A stretch of DNA of 64,000 nt from JBMDXB01 sp048594885 (GTDB lineage Bacteria > Acidobacteriota > Vicinamibacteria > Vicinamibacterales > 2-12-FULL-66-21): NCBI GenBank assembly GCA_048594885.1, contig JBMDXB010000160.1:1-64000 (forward strand). The letters run 5' to 3'. The notes under the pieces are model-generated. The model searched no databases. It saw only the letters and a program-made list of their open reading frames with translations, and was not told the origin of the DNA. Positions 16,386 through 24,978 of the stretch are shown one piece after another; position 1 is the stretch's first letter; every line of letters begins with the position of its first letter. Made by a program: the position numbers and the translations under genes.

Positions 16386-17192
16386 ATGGCGATGACACCG
16401 GTAGACCTGCTGGTCTTCGGCCCGCATCCCGACGATATCGAGATTGGTTTTGCCGGAACGGTGGCGGCGCATGCGGCGCGCGGCTACGCGGTCGGCCTGT
16501 GCGATCTGACACGGGGCGAGCTCGGATCCAACGGCACCCCGGAAGAGCGCGAAGCCGAAGGCGAGGAGGCGCGCGTCGTCCTCGGGGCGGCCTGGCGCAC
16601 GAACCTGCGATGGCCGGACGGCGGGATCACGGGCGATGCGGCACAGATAGACGACGTCGTGCGGGTCATTCGAGCCACGCGCCCGCGCACGATCGCCCTG
16701 CCGTACTGGGACGATCGGCACCCGGACCACCGTTCGGCGAGCGACGTGCTGGCCCGGGCCGCGTTCAAGGCTGGCCTCCGGCGTTTCACGGCCGCTGGCG
16801 GCGACGAGGCGTGGCGGCCGGATTGGACCTGCTACTACTTCATCAACGATTCGGCGCCGCCGTCGTTCGCCATCGATGTGTCCGCACAGTACGATCAGAA
16901 GCGCCGCGCGCTCGCGTGCCATCGCTCGCAGTTCGCGCCGAGGGATCCCGGCAGCGTCGGCACGCGTCTTACCGCACCACAGTTCATGCAGTTGATCGAA
17001 AGTCGCGACGCGATGCTCGGCGCGAGAACCGGCGTCGCCTTTGCCGAGGGAGTCATCGTCCGCGATCCGATCCTGAGACCGGACGTATTCAAGGACTGGA
17101 ACGAGCGCGGCCGGAACGGAGCCGGCGGCGCAGCGCCGGCGGAGTGGAGGCCGCCTGGCGGGGTGCAGGGGCCCCCGCCATTCAAGCGATGA
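16386..17192 (+). CDS. bshB1: Bacillithiol biosynthesis deacetylase BshB1
   Basis: 268 residues. Zinc-dependent deacetylase of the PIG-L fold that converts GlcNAc-malate to GlcN-malate in bacillithiol synthesis. Zinc motif GPHPDDIEIG (11-20), TRGELGSNGT (about 43-52), distal His in DDRHPDHRSASD. ATG 16386 (MAMTPVDLL) is chosen; 16392 is possible. The open frame reaches 16221 but carries no family sequence there. Residues about 239-268 (NERGRNGAGGAAPAEWRPP and on) are not family sequence: they are translated from a repeat that recurs before carA. Its stop overlaps the bshA start (ATGA). Confidence 0.92.
   Translation: MAMTPVDLLVFGPHPDDIEIGFAGTVAAHAARGYAVGLCDLTRGELGSNGTPEEREAEGEEARVVLGAAWRTNLRWPDGGITGDAAQIDDVVRVIRATRPRTIALPYWDDRHPDHRSASDVLARAAFKAGLRRFTAAGGDEAWRPDWTCYYFINDSAPPSFAIDVSAQYDQKRRALACHRSQFAPRDPGSVGTRLTAPQFMQLIESRDAMLGARTGVAFAEGVIVRDPILRPDVFKDWNERGRNGAGGAAPAEWRPPGGVQGPPPFKR
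17098..17188 (+). repeat. Long dispersed repeat, family 8 copy 1 (inside the bshB1 3' end)
   Basis: About 90 bp with blocks GCGCGGCCGG, ACGGAGCCGGCG, AGCGCCGGCGG, GTGGAGGCCGC, TGGCGGGGTGCAGGGG and CCCCGCCATTCAA. Copy 2 lies at 24979-25088 and is mostly identical. In both copies CCGCCATTCAA is followed within three bases by the ATGA of the next gene (bshA here, carA there). Confidence 0.8.
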
Positions 17193-18325
17193 ACGTCGGC
17201 ATCGTCTGCTACGCCTCCGTCGGGGGCAGCGGCATTGTCGCGACGGAGCTGGCGAAAGCGCTGGCGACGCGCGGGCACGACGTACACATGCTGTCGACGG
17301 AGACCCCGTTCCGCTTCGCGGAGTACCAGCCGGGCCTCTCGTTCCACCGCGTCCACACGCCCTCGTACCCGCTGTTCCGCGAGCCGCAGTACCTCCTGTC
17401 GCTCACCACGCGCATCGTCCAGGTCGCGCGCGAGTTCTCGCTCGACATCGTGCACGCGCATTACGCCGTGCCGCACGCGACCGCGGCGTATATGGCGAAG
17501 AAGATCCTGCACGACTCGGCTCCGGACTGCGTGCCGCAGGTCATCACCACGCTGCACGGCACCGACATCACGCTCGTCGGCAGCGATCATTCCTACGCGG
17601 AGACCGTCGCGTTCTCGATCGAGCATTCCGATGGCGTCACGGCGGTCTCCGAGAGCCTGCGGGCCGACACGTATCGCGCGCTGCCGGTGCGGCGGCACAT
17701 CGAAGTCATTCCCAACTTCCTCGACTGCCAGGTCCATCACCGCACGCCGAATCCGGCGCTGCGCGCGCGGCACTGCCCGCCGGGATGCGACAAGCTCGTG
17801 ATCCACGTGTCGAACTTCCGGCCCGTCAAGCGGGTGGACGCGGTGGTCGAAATCTTCGCGCGCATCACCGCGCGCGTCCGCTCGCGGCTGCTGCTCGTCG
17901 GTGACGGGCCCGATCTCGGCAAGGCGCTCGACACGGCGCGGCGGCTCGGTGTCTCCGGCCGCGTCGAAGCGCTTGGCGAGCAGGACCAGGTGCTGCCACT
18001 GCTCTCGGAATCCGACCTGTTCCTGCTGCCCTCGGAGCAGGAGAGCTTCGGTCTCGCCGCACTCGAGGCGATGGCGTGTGAAGTCCCCGTCGTCGCCTCG
18101 CGCGTGGGCGGGATTCCGGAAGTCATCGAGCACGGGGTCACCGGCTTCCTGCACGATCCGAACGACCTCGAGGGCATGGCGAACAGCGGCGTCGCGCTGC
18201 TGACCGACGATGAGATGCACCGGCGTTTCGGCCGCGACGCCCGCCGAACGGTGACGAGCCGGTTCTGCGCGGATCTCGTCGTGCCGCGCTACGAAGCGTT
18301 CTATGAGAGCCTTCTGCGCCGCTAG
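17189..18325 (+). CDS. bshA: N-acetyl-alpha-D-glucosaminyl L-malate synthase BshA
   Basis: 378 residues. GT4 glycosyltransferase for the first step of bacillithiol synthesis, joining UDP-GlcNAc and L-malate. N-domain: YASVGGSGIVATELAKALA (8-26), HVHMLSTETPFR, and HAHYAVPHATAAY (substrate loop). C-domain: HVSNFRPVKRVDAVVEIF, EQDQVLPLLSESDLFLLPSEQESFGLAALEAMACEVPVVAS with the E-x7-E motif. The length is that of BshA. The start is fixed by the ATGA overlap with bshB1; there is no Shine-Dalgarno beyond repeat sequence, so translation is probably coupled. Its 3' end overlaps the next gene by 23 nt. Confidence 0.94.
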   Translation: MNVGIVCYASVGGSGIVATELAKALATRGHDVHMLSTETPFRFAEYQPGLSFHRVHTPSYPLFREPQYLLSLTTRIVQVAREFSLDIVHAHYAVPHATAAYMAKKILHDSAPDCVPQVITTLHGTDITLVGSDHSYAETVAFSIEHSDGVTAVSESLRADTYRALPVRRHIEVIPNFLDCQVHHRTPNPALRARHCPPGCDKLVIHVSNFRPVKRVDAVVEIFARITARVRSRLLLVGDGPDLGKALDTARRLGVSGRVEALGEQDQVLPLLSESDLFLLPSEQESFGLAALEAMACEVPVVASRVGGIPEVIEHGVTGFLHDPNDLEGMANSGVALLTDDEMHRRFGRDARRTVTSRFCADLVVPRYEAFYESLLRR

Positions 18326-20930
18326 CGTTTTCGTTCTCGCCGTCGTCGCGGCGTCGGCGGAACTGAAGTTCCGCCCTACGGCCGCCGTTGTCGTAGGGCC
18401 GAACTTCAGTTCGGCCTCCAGCGCCGCCCAGCTGCGGCTGCAGCCGCTCGGCGAATACGCCAACGACGCCGCGCTGAAGCTGATGCTGCGGAAGCTGCAG
18501 ACCATCGGCACGTTCATGCAGACGACGGCGCATCCCGATGACGAGGACAACGTGCTGCTGGCGATGCTCGGCCACGGCGCGGGGATGCGGACCGTGCTCG
18601 TCAGCGCGACCCGCGGCGAAGGCGGGCAGAACGAGATCGGCCCGGAGCTGTTCGAGGCGCTCAGCGTGCTGCGGACGGAAGAAATCATGGCGGCGCACCG
18701 CTTCGACGGGGCCGAGCAGCTCTTCACGCGCGCCGTCGATTTCGGCTTCTCGTTCAGCGTCGAGGAAAACCTGGAAAAGTGGGGGCGCGACGAGATCGTC
18801 GGCGATTACGTGCGTCATATCCGCGCGACGCGCCCGCACGTCATCGCCGCGTTCGTCTGCGGCGGCGAGGGCGGGGGACAGGCGCATCAGGCGTCGACCG
18901 CACTGACGGTTCAGGCGGTTCGCGACGCCGCGGATCCCGCGAAGTATCCGGACCAGATTCGTGAAGGACTGCGTCCCTGGCGCGTCATGCGTCTGTTCTG
19001 TACCCAAGGCTTCGGCCGCCGCGCGGCCGAGCCGGATCTGCTCTCCATCGATGCCCTCGAATTCGATCCGGTGCTCGGTCGGACGTTCGCGGAGCTCGGC
19101 ACCGAAGCGCGCAGCATGCACCGCTGCCAGGGCACGTCGCAGTTGCTGCCGCTGCCGGGAACGGGAGAGGGCCGTCGCTACCACCTCCTGGAGGCCGCCG
19201 GCGATGTCTCGGCGCCGCGGCCCTTGAAGACGATGTTCGACGGCATCGACACGTCGATCGGGAGCCTGGTGAAAGCCGCCGATGGCGACACTTCGATCGC
19301 CTCCGCGTTGCGCGACATCTCGAGCGCGGCGCAGTCCGGTGATTTGCTCAACGGCGTGCGGCTGGTGCGCGCGCTGCGGGCGAAGCTCGGATGGACTCGC
19401 TCGAACAATGCGGGGCATGACGAGATCGATTTCCGGATGGCACAGAAGGAGCGGCAGTTCGAGCAGGCGCTCGTCCTCAGCAAGCGCATGCGCTTCGAAG
19501 CCATCGCTGATGACGGCGTCGTTGCAGCCGGTCAGCGTGTGCGTGTCACGCTGATCGCCGACGTGCAGGGGGCGACGCAGAAGCTGGTGCGCGCGTCCGT
19601 GGACGGTTTCGCCACCCGGGGTGGCTGCACGTCCGGTTCGAAGACGCCGGACGTGCTCACCTGCAGCCAGGATTGGCCCGTGCCGAAAGGCCGATTCACG
19701 GCGCCGTACTGGTCTTCCAAGCCGAATGCCGGACGATACGAGTTCGACCCCGGTGTCCCGTTCGGCCTGCCGTTCACCCCATCGCCCTTCCGCGCGACGT
19801 TCGAGGTCGCGATCGAGGGGGAGACCATTCGCGTCGAGCGGCCCGTCGAGTATCGCTACAGTGACCTCGTCGCAGGCGAGAAGCGAATGGAACTGCACGT
19901 CGTGCCGGCCTTCGGGGTGTCGCTGACGCCTGAAGTTGTCGTCGTTCCGAGGTCGGAGCGCGCGGGCCGCGGGTCGCGCACCGTGCGCGTATCAGTGGTG
20001 AACAACACCAAAGGCGCCGCCCTGGGCAGCGTTCGGCTGCACGCGCCGGCGGGCTGGCGTGTCGAACCGGCAAGCGCGGACGCGAAGTTCGCGCGCGAGG
20101 ACGAGGCGGTGACCGTGCAGTTCGCCATCGAAGCGCCGGCCGGCGCCGCAGCCGGTGAGTTCCCGCTCGAGGCCAGCTTTACCTCCGACAAGGGAACGGA
20201 ATCCCGCGACGGCTATCAGGTGATCGAGTACCCGCACATTCACCGCCGTCACATCGTGCGCCGCGCGGCGGCGCGGCTGAAGATCATCGACGCGCGTATC
20301 ACGTCCGGGCTGCGCGTCGGATACGTGATGGGCGTCGGCGATCAGGTGCCGCAGGCGATAGAGCAACTCGGCGCGACCGTGCAGATGATCGGTCCTGACG
20401 AGTTGGCCGCTGGCGACCTCTCGAAGTACGACGTCATCGTCACGGGCGTCCGCGCCTACGAGCGTCGTGCGGATCTGCGGGCGAACAACCATCGACTTCT
20501 CGCGTATGCCGAGCGCGGCGGAACGGTGCTCGTCCAGTACAACAAGTTCGAGTTCAACGAAGCGCAGTACGGCCCGTACCCGGCCAAGGTGAGCGCGAAC
20601 CGGATCACCGACGAGCACGCGCCGGTGGAAGTGCTCGTGCCCGGCCATCCGGTATTCAACCAGCCGAATCCCATCGGTCCGGAGTCCTGGGCCGGATGGG
20701 TGCAGGAGCGCGGCCTGTACTTCCTGGGAGACCGGGATCCCCGATACGTCGATCTCGTGCGCTTGACCGACCCATTCCCCTACAACCCCGGTCCGAAGAC
20801 CGGCGCGCTGGTCGAGGCGAAAGTCGGCCGCGGCCGCTGGATCTACATCGGCCTTGGGCTCTGGCGCCAGCTTCCCGCCGGCACTGACGGTGCCTATCGG
20901 CTGCTCGCGAACCTGCTCAGCATGCGTTGA
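18303..20930 (+). CDS. Large secreted PIG-L deacetylase-family protein with C-terminal GATase1-like domain
   Basis: 875 residues. Signal peptide MRAFCAASVFVLAVVAASA, then an in-frame repeat-coded stretch (about 20-39, ELKFRPTAAVVVGPNFSSAS), then a PIG-L domain with zinc motif TAHPDDED (about 75-82) and TRGEGGQNEIG. The middle is beta-sandwich-like (about 390-640). The C-terminus (about 665-875) resembles a GATase1/ThuA-like fold (YDVIVTGVRAYERR, YAERGGTVLVQYNKFEF). Such proteins are annotated as PIG-L family hydrolases; the substrate is unknown, perhaps an N-acetylated sugar outside the cytoplasm. It overlaps bshA by 23 nt, so it is in the bsh operon, but as an exported enzyme it is unlikely to be the bacillithiol deacetylase. 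Confidence 0.85.
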   Translation: MRAFCAASVFVLAVVAASAELKFRPTAAVVVGPNFSSASSAAQLRLQPLGEYANDAALKLMLRKLQTIGTFMQTTAHPDDEDNVLLAMLGHGAGMRTVLVSATRGEGGQNEIGPELFEALSVLRTEEIMAAHRFDGAEQLFTRAVDFGFSFSVEENLEKWGRDEIVGDYVRHIRATRPHVIAAFVCGGEGGGQAHQASTALTVQAVRDAADPAKYPDQIREGLRPWRVMRLFCTQGFGRRAAEPDLLSIDALEFDPVLGRTFAELGTEARSMHRCQGTSQLLPLPGTGEGRRYHLLEAAGDVSAPRPLKTMFDGIDTSIGSLVKAADGDTSIASALRDISSAAQSGDLLNGVRLVRALRAKLGWTRSNNAGHDEIDFRMAQKERQFEQALVLSKRMRFEAIADDGVVAAGQRVRVTLIADVQGATQKLVRASVDGFATRGGCTSGSKTPDVLTCSQDWPVPKGRFTAPYWSSKPNAGRYEFDPGVPFGLPFTPSPFRATFEVAIEGETIRVERPVEYRYSDLVAGEKRMELHVVPAFGVSLTPEVVVVPRSERAGRGSRTVRVSVVNNTKGAALGSVRLHAPAGWRVEPASADAKFAREDEAVTVQFAIEAPAGAAAGEFPLEASFTSDKGTESRDGYQVIEYPHIHRRHIVRRAAARLKIIDARITSGLRVGYVMGVGDQVPQAIEQLGATVQMIGPDELAAGDLSKYDVIVTGVRAYERRADLRANNHRLLAYAERGGTVLVQYNKFEFNEAQYGPYPAKVSANRITDEHAPVEVLVPGHPVFNQPNPIGPESWAGWVQERGLYFLGDRDPRYVDLVRLTDPFPYNPGPKTGALVEAKVGRGRWIYIGLGLWRQLPAGTDGAYRLLANLLSMR
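18358..18414. repeat. Hairpin repeat inside the PIG-L gene (family 9)
   Basis: A 23-bp arm (18358-18380, CGGAACTGAAGTTCC then gccctacg) is inverted at 18392-18414 with two mismatches around an 11-nt loop. It sits exactly between the signal peptide and the mature enzyme and keeps the frame. A shorter relative, GGCCCTGAAGGGCGGGACTACG, lies at 43690-43711 between two genes. Confidence 0.8.
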
Positions 20931-21017
20931 GGTCCCTGGTCCCTGGTCCCTGGTCGCGGTCCCGGGACCAGGGACCCGAGACCAGGGACTCGGGACCAGG
21001 GACCAGGGACCAGGGAC
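20931..21017. repeat. GGTCCCT array, family 2 copy 1
   Basis: Starts on the first base after the PIG-L stop codon as GGTCCCTGGTCCCTGGTCCC and then runs in inverted form (GGGACCAGGGACC words) up to the bshC stop codon. It therefore fills the whole gap between two convergent genes and could act as a two-way terminator hairpin. Confidence 0.85.
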
Positions 21018-22702
21018 TATAGCGTGATCACCCAGTGCTGTCCGAGGTCGAGGGGCAGGTCCTCGAGCAGCCGGTCGACGAGCGCGGGTCCATAGCGATT
21101 GAGGAAGAAGACGACGCCGACGCTCCGTTCTTGCGGATGCCCGTCGGGGAACACCAGCGCCTGCGTCCGTGTGAACTGCCGCCGCAGCGTGTCGTCACGG
21201 CGCTTCGCCGCCTGAATCACCTTGGATTCCAGATTCCGCAGGTCGTGTTCCATTCGCCCAAGCGTCGTCTTCGCGGCGCCGGCGAGCGTCGGATCGAGCT
21301 CAGGCATCGCGTCGATGACGCGCTGCATCGCCTCTGTGGTGCGCGCCGAAGCGTCCTTCAACGATTGAGTGACCTCAGCCGGGAGCTGCGCCTGGAGGAG
21401 GCGGTTGAGCGCGGCTTCGTCGCGCGGCTGCAGCTCCTCGATCGGAAGGTTGTAGCGTGAGAGGAAGCGCGTTGCCGCGGAGTCGACGAGCGTTGCCGTG
21501 GCGCGCGGGTACATCAGCGGCATCGGCACGCCGAAGTGCTCGTAGATTCCGCGGAGCTGTCCGAGATACGCAAGTTCGCTCGGCCCCGCGACGTAACAGA
21601 TCGTCGGGAAGAGCGCATCCTGCACGACCGGCCGCAGCAGGACGTTCGGGCTGAAGCGTTCCGGCGAAGCGGCAGCCTCGGCCGCGAGCGCATCCACCGT
21701 GTGATCCACGCCGTCGATGTTGAGGAGATCGCCGTTCCGTTTGATGGCGCGGCGTCCGCCGTCGAGGCGGAACAGCGCCGCGCTGTCGGCATGCGGCACG
21801 ACCTGCGGCGCATGGTCTGCCGCGGCCATCATGTCTCCGGCGGCCGTCGCGAGGACTGCAGTGCGGCCGGCCGTCTGAATCTCACGAATGAAGATGTCGC
21901 GCGCGAAGGACTTGGCGGCCGGATCCGAGGCATCGAACACGACCAGCCCATGCGGGCCGAGTACCGATTCAAGCCAGCGGGCGAACGCTTCCGCCATGCC
22001 CGCGCCGGACTGGTACGCGCCGCGCAGTTGGGCGATTGTCGCAGCCGTGAAATCGGTCGCCGGCAGCGCGCCAGCGAGCTCGTCAAGGCTGCGCTCGACG
22101 CGATCGTCGAGCCGCAGCGAGCCGACGGGCCGGTCGCCCGCGCCCTCGGGAGCGTCGAGCGTCACCGTGCGCGGCTGCAGCTCCGCGTCGAGCACCGTGC
22201 AGCTCCGGACTTCGTTCCAGTCGTGATCCTCGGCGTCGATCCAGAAGATCGCGACGGCCGTCGCTCCGTGCTCCGCTTCCGTCCTGCGCGCGAGCTGAAC
22301 CGCGGTGATCGCTTTCAGCAGCGTGAACAGCGGTCCGCCGAATGCGCCCGCCTGCTGTCCGGTGACGACGGCGACCGTGTCGGCTGAGGCGAGCTTCGCG
22401 GCAGCGGTGCGCGCTTGCGGCGGCGCGTGGCGGCGTTCCTGCTGCGCCGCGACCACGTCCGCGATCTCACGCCGTGGCCTGACGTAACGCCGCGTGCGAT
22501 CGATTGCGCCGCGCCACGCGTCCGGAGAGGCCGGGTTGCCCGCGTACAGTTGCTCGAGGTGTTGGAAGTCGCTTGCGTACGCCGCGGCCAGCGGACGAAT
22601 CCATGCCAGCCGTCGGAGATCGACGCCGAACCGCGCGGCCGGCGCAACAGTGATGTTGTCGGATGACACCGAACCGTACTCTCTCAGAGCGGTCGGAATC
22701 AT
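21017..22702 (-). CDS. bshC: Putative cysteine ligase BshC (bacillithiol synthesis)
   Basis: 561 residues. Adds cysteine to GlcN-malate, the last step of bacillithiol synthesis. Family marks are visible: VTGQQAGAFGGPLFTLLKAITAVQLA (about 113-138), IFWIDAEDHDWNEVRS, CYVAGPSELAYLGQLRGIYEHFGVPMPLMYPRA and the C-terminal ERSVGVVFFLNRYGPALVDRLLE. Length is normal for BshC. The ATG at 22702 is the only good start. It is convergent to bshA and PIG-L, so the pathway is split over two transcripts. Confidence 0.93.
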   Translation of the reverse strand: MIPTALREYGSVSSDNITVAPAARFGVDLRRLAWIRPLAAAYASDFQHLEQLYAGNPASPDAWRGAIDRTRRYVRPRREIADVVAAQQERRHAPPQARTAAAKLASADTVAVVTGQQAGAFGGPLFTLLKAITAVQLARRTEAEHGATAVAIFWIDAEDHDWNEVRSCTVLDAELQPRTVTLDAPEGAGDRPVGSLRLDDRVERSLDELAGALPATDFTAATIAQLRGAYQSGAGMAEAFARWLESVLGPHGLVVFDASDPAAKSFARDIFIREIQTAGRTAVLATAAGDMMAAADHAPQVVPHADSAALFRLDGGRRAIKRNGDLLNIDGVDHTVDALAAEAAASPERFSPNVLLRPVVQDALFPTICYVAGPSELAYLGQLRGIYEHFGVPMPLMYPRATATLVDSAATRFLSRYNLPIEELQPRDEAALNRLLQAQLPAEVTQSLKDASARTTEAMQRVIDAMPELDPTLAGAAKTTLGRMEHDLRNLESKVIQAAKRRDDTLRRQFTRTQALVFPDGHPQERSVGVVFFLNRYGPALVDRLLEDLPLDLGQHWVITL

Positions 22703-22756
22703 GTCAAGGAGCGCGGTTCTGTGTTACATTTTTTCGACCCGCGCGCGCGAAAGGCC

Positions 22757-22797
22757 AACGATTCTTGGTCTTTGGTTCTTGGTCGTTGGTCTTTAGC
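22757..22797. repeat. TTGGTC-word array upstream of the pseudokinase
   Basis: Five TTGGTC/TTGGTT words in one orientation (TTCTTGGTCTTTGGTTCTTG, GTCGTTGGTC). Unlike the other arrays, no inverted arm is seen. It lies in the divergent gap 22703-22835 between bshC and the pseudokinase gene. Confidence 0.5.
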
Positions 22798-22835
22798 AGG
22801 CCGGACGTTTCAGCGGCCTGCGAGGAGTTCCGTCG

Positions 22836-24923
22836 CTGACACGAGACGACCCGACTGCGTTCGCACCCCCGGCTGCCTTCGGCCCGTTCAGGGTCCTGCA
22901 TCAAATTGGTGTTGGCGCGCTCGGCCCGGTGTTCCGCACCTACGAACCCTCCCGCGATCGACTCGTTGCCGTCAAAGTGTTCCGTCTCGACGTCACGCCA
23001 GAGCAGGCGCAGGCGCTCGCCGACGAGCTGTCGCGCGCCGCCGACGCCGGCCTGTTCCATGCGTCGATCGTCGAGCCGCTGGCAGCGGGCGTGGAAGGCA
23101 CGGTCGCCTATCGCGCCGAGGAGTACGTCGCCGCCGAGTCGCTCGACGTGGCGATGCGGCACTACGCGCCTGCCGCGCTCGACAAGGCACTGCCGTTCAT
23201 TACGCAGCTTGCCGGCGCGATTGACTTCGCGCGCGCGGCTGGCGTCGGCCACGGCGCGCTGCATCCGCGCGATGTCTTCGTCACGCCCGACGAAGCCCGG
23301 GCGACGGGATTTGGCGTCGTCGAGGCGCTCGAGCGCGTCGGCCTGCGCGCACCGGTGCGCCGCCCGTACACGGCGCCGGAGCGGATTGCCGGTGAAGCGT
23401 GGAGCACGCCCGCTGACGTTTTCTCGCTCGCAGCGATCACCTACGAGCTGTTGACGGCGCGGCGCCCTGCTGGCACCGGCAGCCAGATCGGCGCAGTGGC
23501 CGGCCAGAACGTCGGAGACCGAGGGGATGCGCTTCAGGCCGTGCTCGCGCGCGCCATGGACGACGACCCGGCGCGGCGCTATCACACGGCCATGGCGTTT
23601 GCCGTAGCGCTGCAGGAGGCGGCCGGTGCGGAGAGTGTGGCAAGTGGCGAGACCTCGCCCTCTGGCGAACCGGCGGAGGAGCCTCGGTTCACGGACGTCG
23701 CGCCCCTGGCGGCTTCCGCCGTTGCCGCCGCCGCGCCAGTTGACTTCGATCTGGAGCCGCCGAGTGTCGAGCCTGTGCCGGATGACATCGCCATCGAACG
23801 CGACGAGGACGAAGCACACCACGATCTGCTGATTAGCGAACCTCCGGCGGAGGAACCGGCGCTCTTCGACGACGATCGGCTGGAAGAAGAACGCTTGGAA
23901 GACGAACGCTTCGCCGATCTGGCCGAGGAATTCCGCGAGACGGAGCCGGAAGCGCCGGTGCAGGAGGAGACGCCCGCCATCGTGGCGCTCGACGAGGAAA
24001 TCCGGGAGGCGGAGCCCGAACCGGCGGCCGCACTCGCCTACGTCGATGATGAGCGGGCCGTCAGAGACGCCGACGACGCCCCGTCGCTCTTCCAGGCGAC
24101 GGTCGGGCAGGAGCGCTCGCGGCCGGAGATGCTCCCACGCGCCATGATGCTCGTCGTCGGACTGCTGGTCGGCTTTCTCGCCGGGTGGGCGGTCTTCGGG
24201 CGCGAAGCGGGGGAGCCGGGTGCGACGCCTGGCACAGACGTGAACGTGGGTGCGTCTGCGCAGCAGCCGTCGCAGCCCGCGCAGCAGCCCGCAAGAGAGT
24301 TCAGCGAGCAGGCCGTGACGCCTCCCGCAGGGACGAAGCCGCCGGCGCCGCCCTCTGTGCCGCCGGAGGCGCCCAGCGCCGAACCGCCGGCGCGCGCGGC
24401 GACACCTGCGCCGACACGCGGCAGCCTTCGCGTGCAGTCGACGCCGTCCGGGGCGGCCGTGACGGTCAACGGCCAGTGGCGCGGCCGCACGCCGCTGACG
24501 CTCGATAATCTCCGCTTCGGCCCCTACACCATTCGCGTCGTCCAGAGCGGCTACGCCGTGGCGCGCGAGGAATTCAGGTTGAGTGCCGATGAACCCGTGA
24601 AGACCATGAGCGTGCAGTTGCGCCGGACGGGCGCCGCCGCGCCGACCGAGTCGCGCCGGGGTGAGACGCCGAAGCCGGCGCCGGCGGCGCGAGGGGGCGC
24701 CGCGACGACCGGATCGCTCTTCGTCGATTCGCGTCCCCGCGGCGCGCGTGTGTTCGTCGACGGCCGCGCTGTCGGTGTGACGCCGTTGACGCTGGCGGAC
24801 CTCAAGCCGGGTTCACACGCTGTGAGGATCGAACTGGCGGATCACCGGACGGTCACAGCCCGTGCCAACGTCGAAGCCGGGCGCGAAGAACGAGTCACGG
24901 TTTCTTTGGAACGGATTCGATAG
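22836..24923 (+). CDS. Membrane pseudokinase with two C-terminal PEGA domains
   Basis: 695 residues if started at CTG 22836. An Ser/Thr-kinase-like fold with FGPFRVLHQIGVGALGPVF (glycine loop, 15-33) and VAVKVF with Lys 47. Catalytic residues are lost: HRDLKPEN reads HGALHPRD (Asp to Ala 141) and DFG reads GFG (Gly 158). The APE motif (YTAPERIAG) is kept. An acidic Glu-rich linker, one membrane helix (about 430-452, MMLVVGLLVGFLAGWAVF), a Pro/Ala linker and two PEGA domains follow (GSLRVQSTPSGAAVTVNGQ; GSLFVDSRPRGARVFVDG). The first in-frame ATG, GTG or TTG is GTG 22929, inside the N-lobe and too late. CTG 22836 has GAGGAG 8 nt upstream and is preferred. Probably a non-catalytic sensor or scaffold. 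Confidence 0.85.
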   Translation: MTRDDPTAFAPPAAFGPFRVLHQIGVGALGPVFRTYEPSRDRLVAVKVFRLDVTPEQAQALADELSRAADAGLFHASIVEPLAAGVEGTVAYRAEEYVAAESLDVAMRHYAPAALDKALPFITQLAGAIDFARAAGVGHGALHPRDVFVTPDEARATGFGVVEALERVGLRAPVRRPYTAPERIAGEAWSTPADVFSLAAITYELLTARRPAGTGSQIGAVAGQNVGDRGDALQAVLARAMDDDPARRYHTAMAFAVALQEAAGAESVASGETSPSGEPAEEPRFTDVAPLAASAVAAAAPVDFDLEPPSVEPVPDDIAIERDEDEAHHDLLISEPPAEEPALFDDDRLEEERLEDERFADLAEEFRETEPEAPVQEETPAIVALDEEIREAEPEPAAALAYVDDERAVRDADDAPSLFQATVGQERSRPEMLPRAMMLVVGLLVGFLAGWAVFGREAGEPGATPGTDVNVGASAQQPSQPAQQPAREFSEQAVTPPAGTKPPAPPSVPPEAPSAEPPARAATPAPTRGSLRVQSTPSGAAVTVNGQWRGRTPLTLDNLRFGPYTIRVVQSGYAVAREEFRLSADEPVKTMSVQLRRTGAAAPTESRRGETPKPAPAARGGAATTGSLFVDSRPRGARVFVDGRAVGVTPLTLADLKPGSHAVRIELADHRTVTARANVEAGREERVTVSLERIR

Positions 24924-24978
24924 GTGCGGGGTGGCCGCCTTCGCAACCGCCGTAACGCGCGCGGTTGCTACGGCGCCC

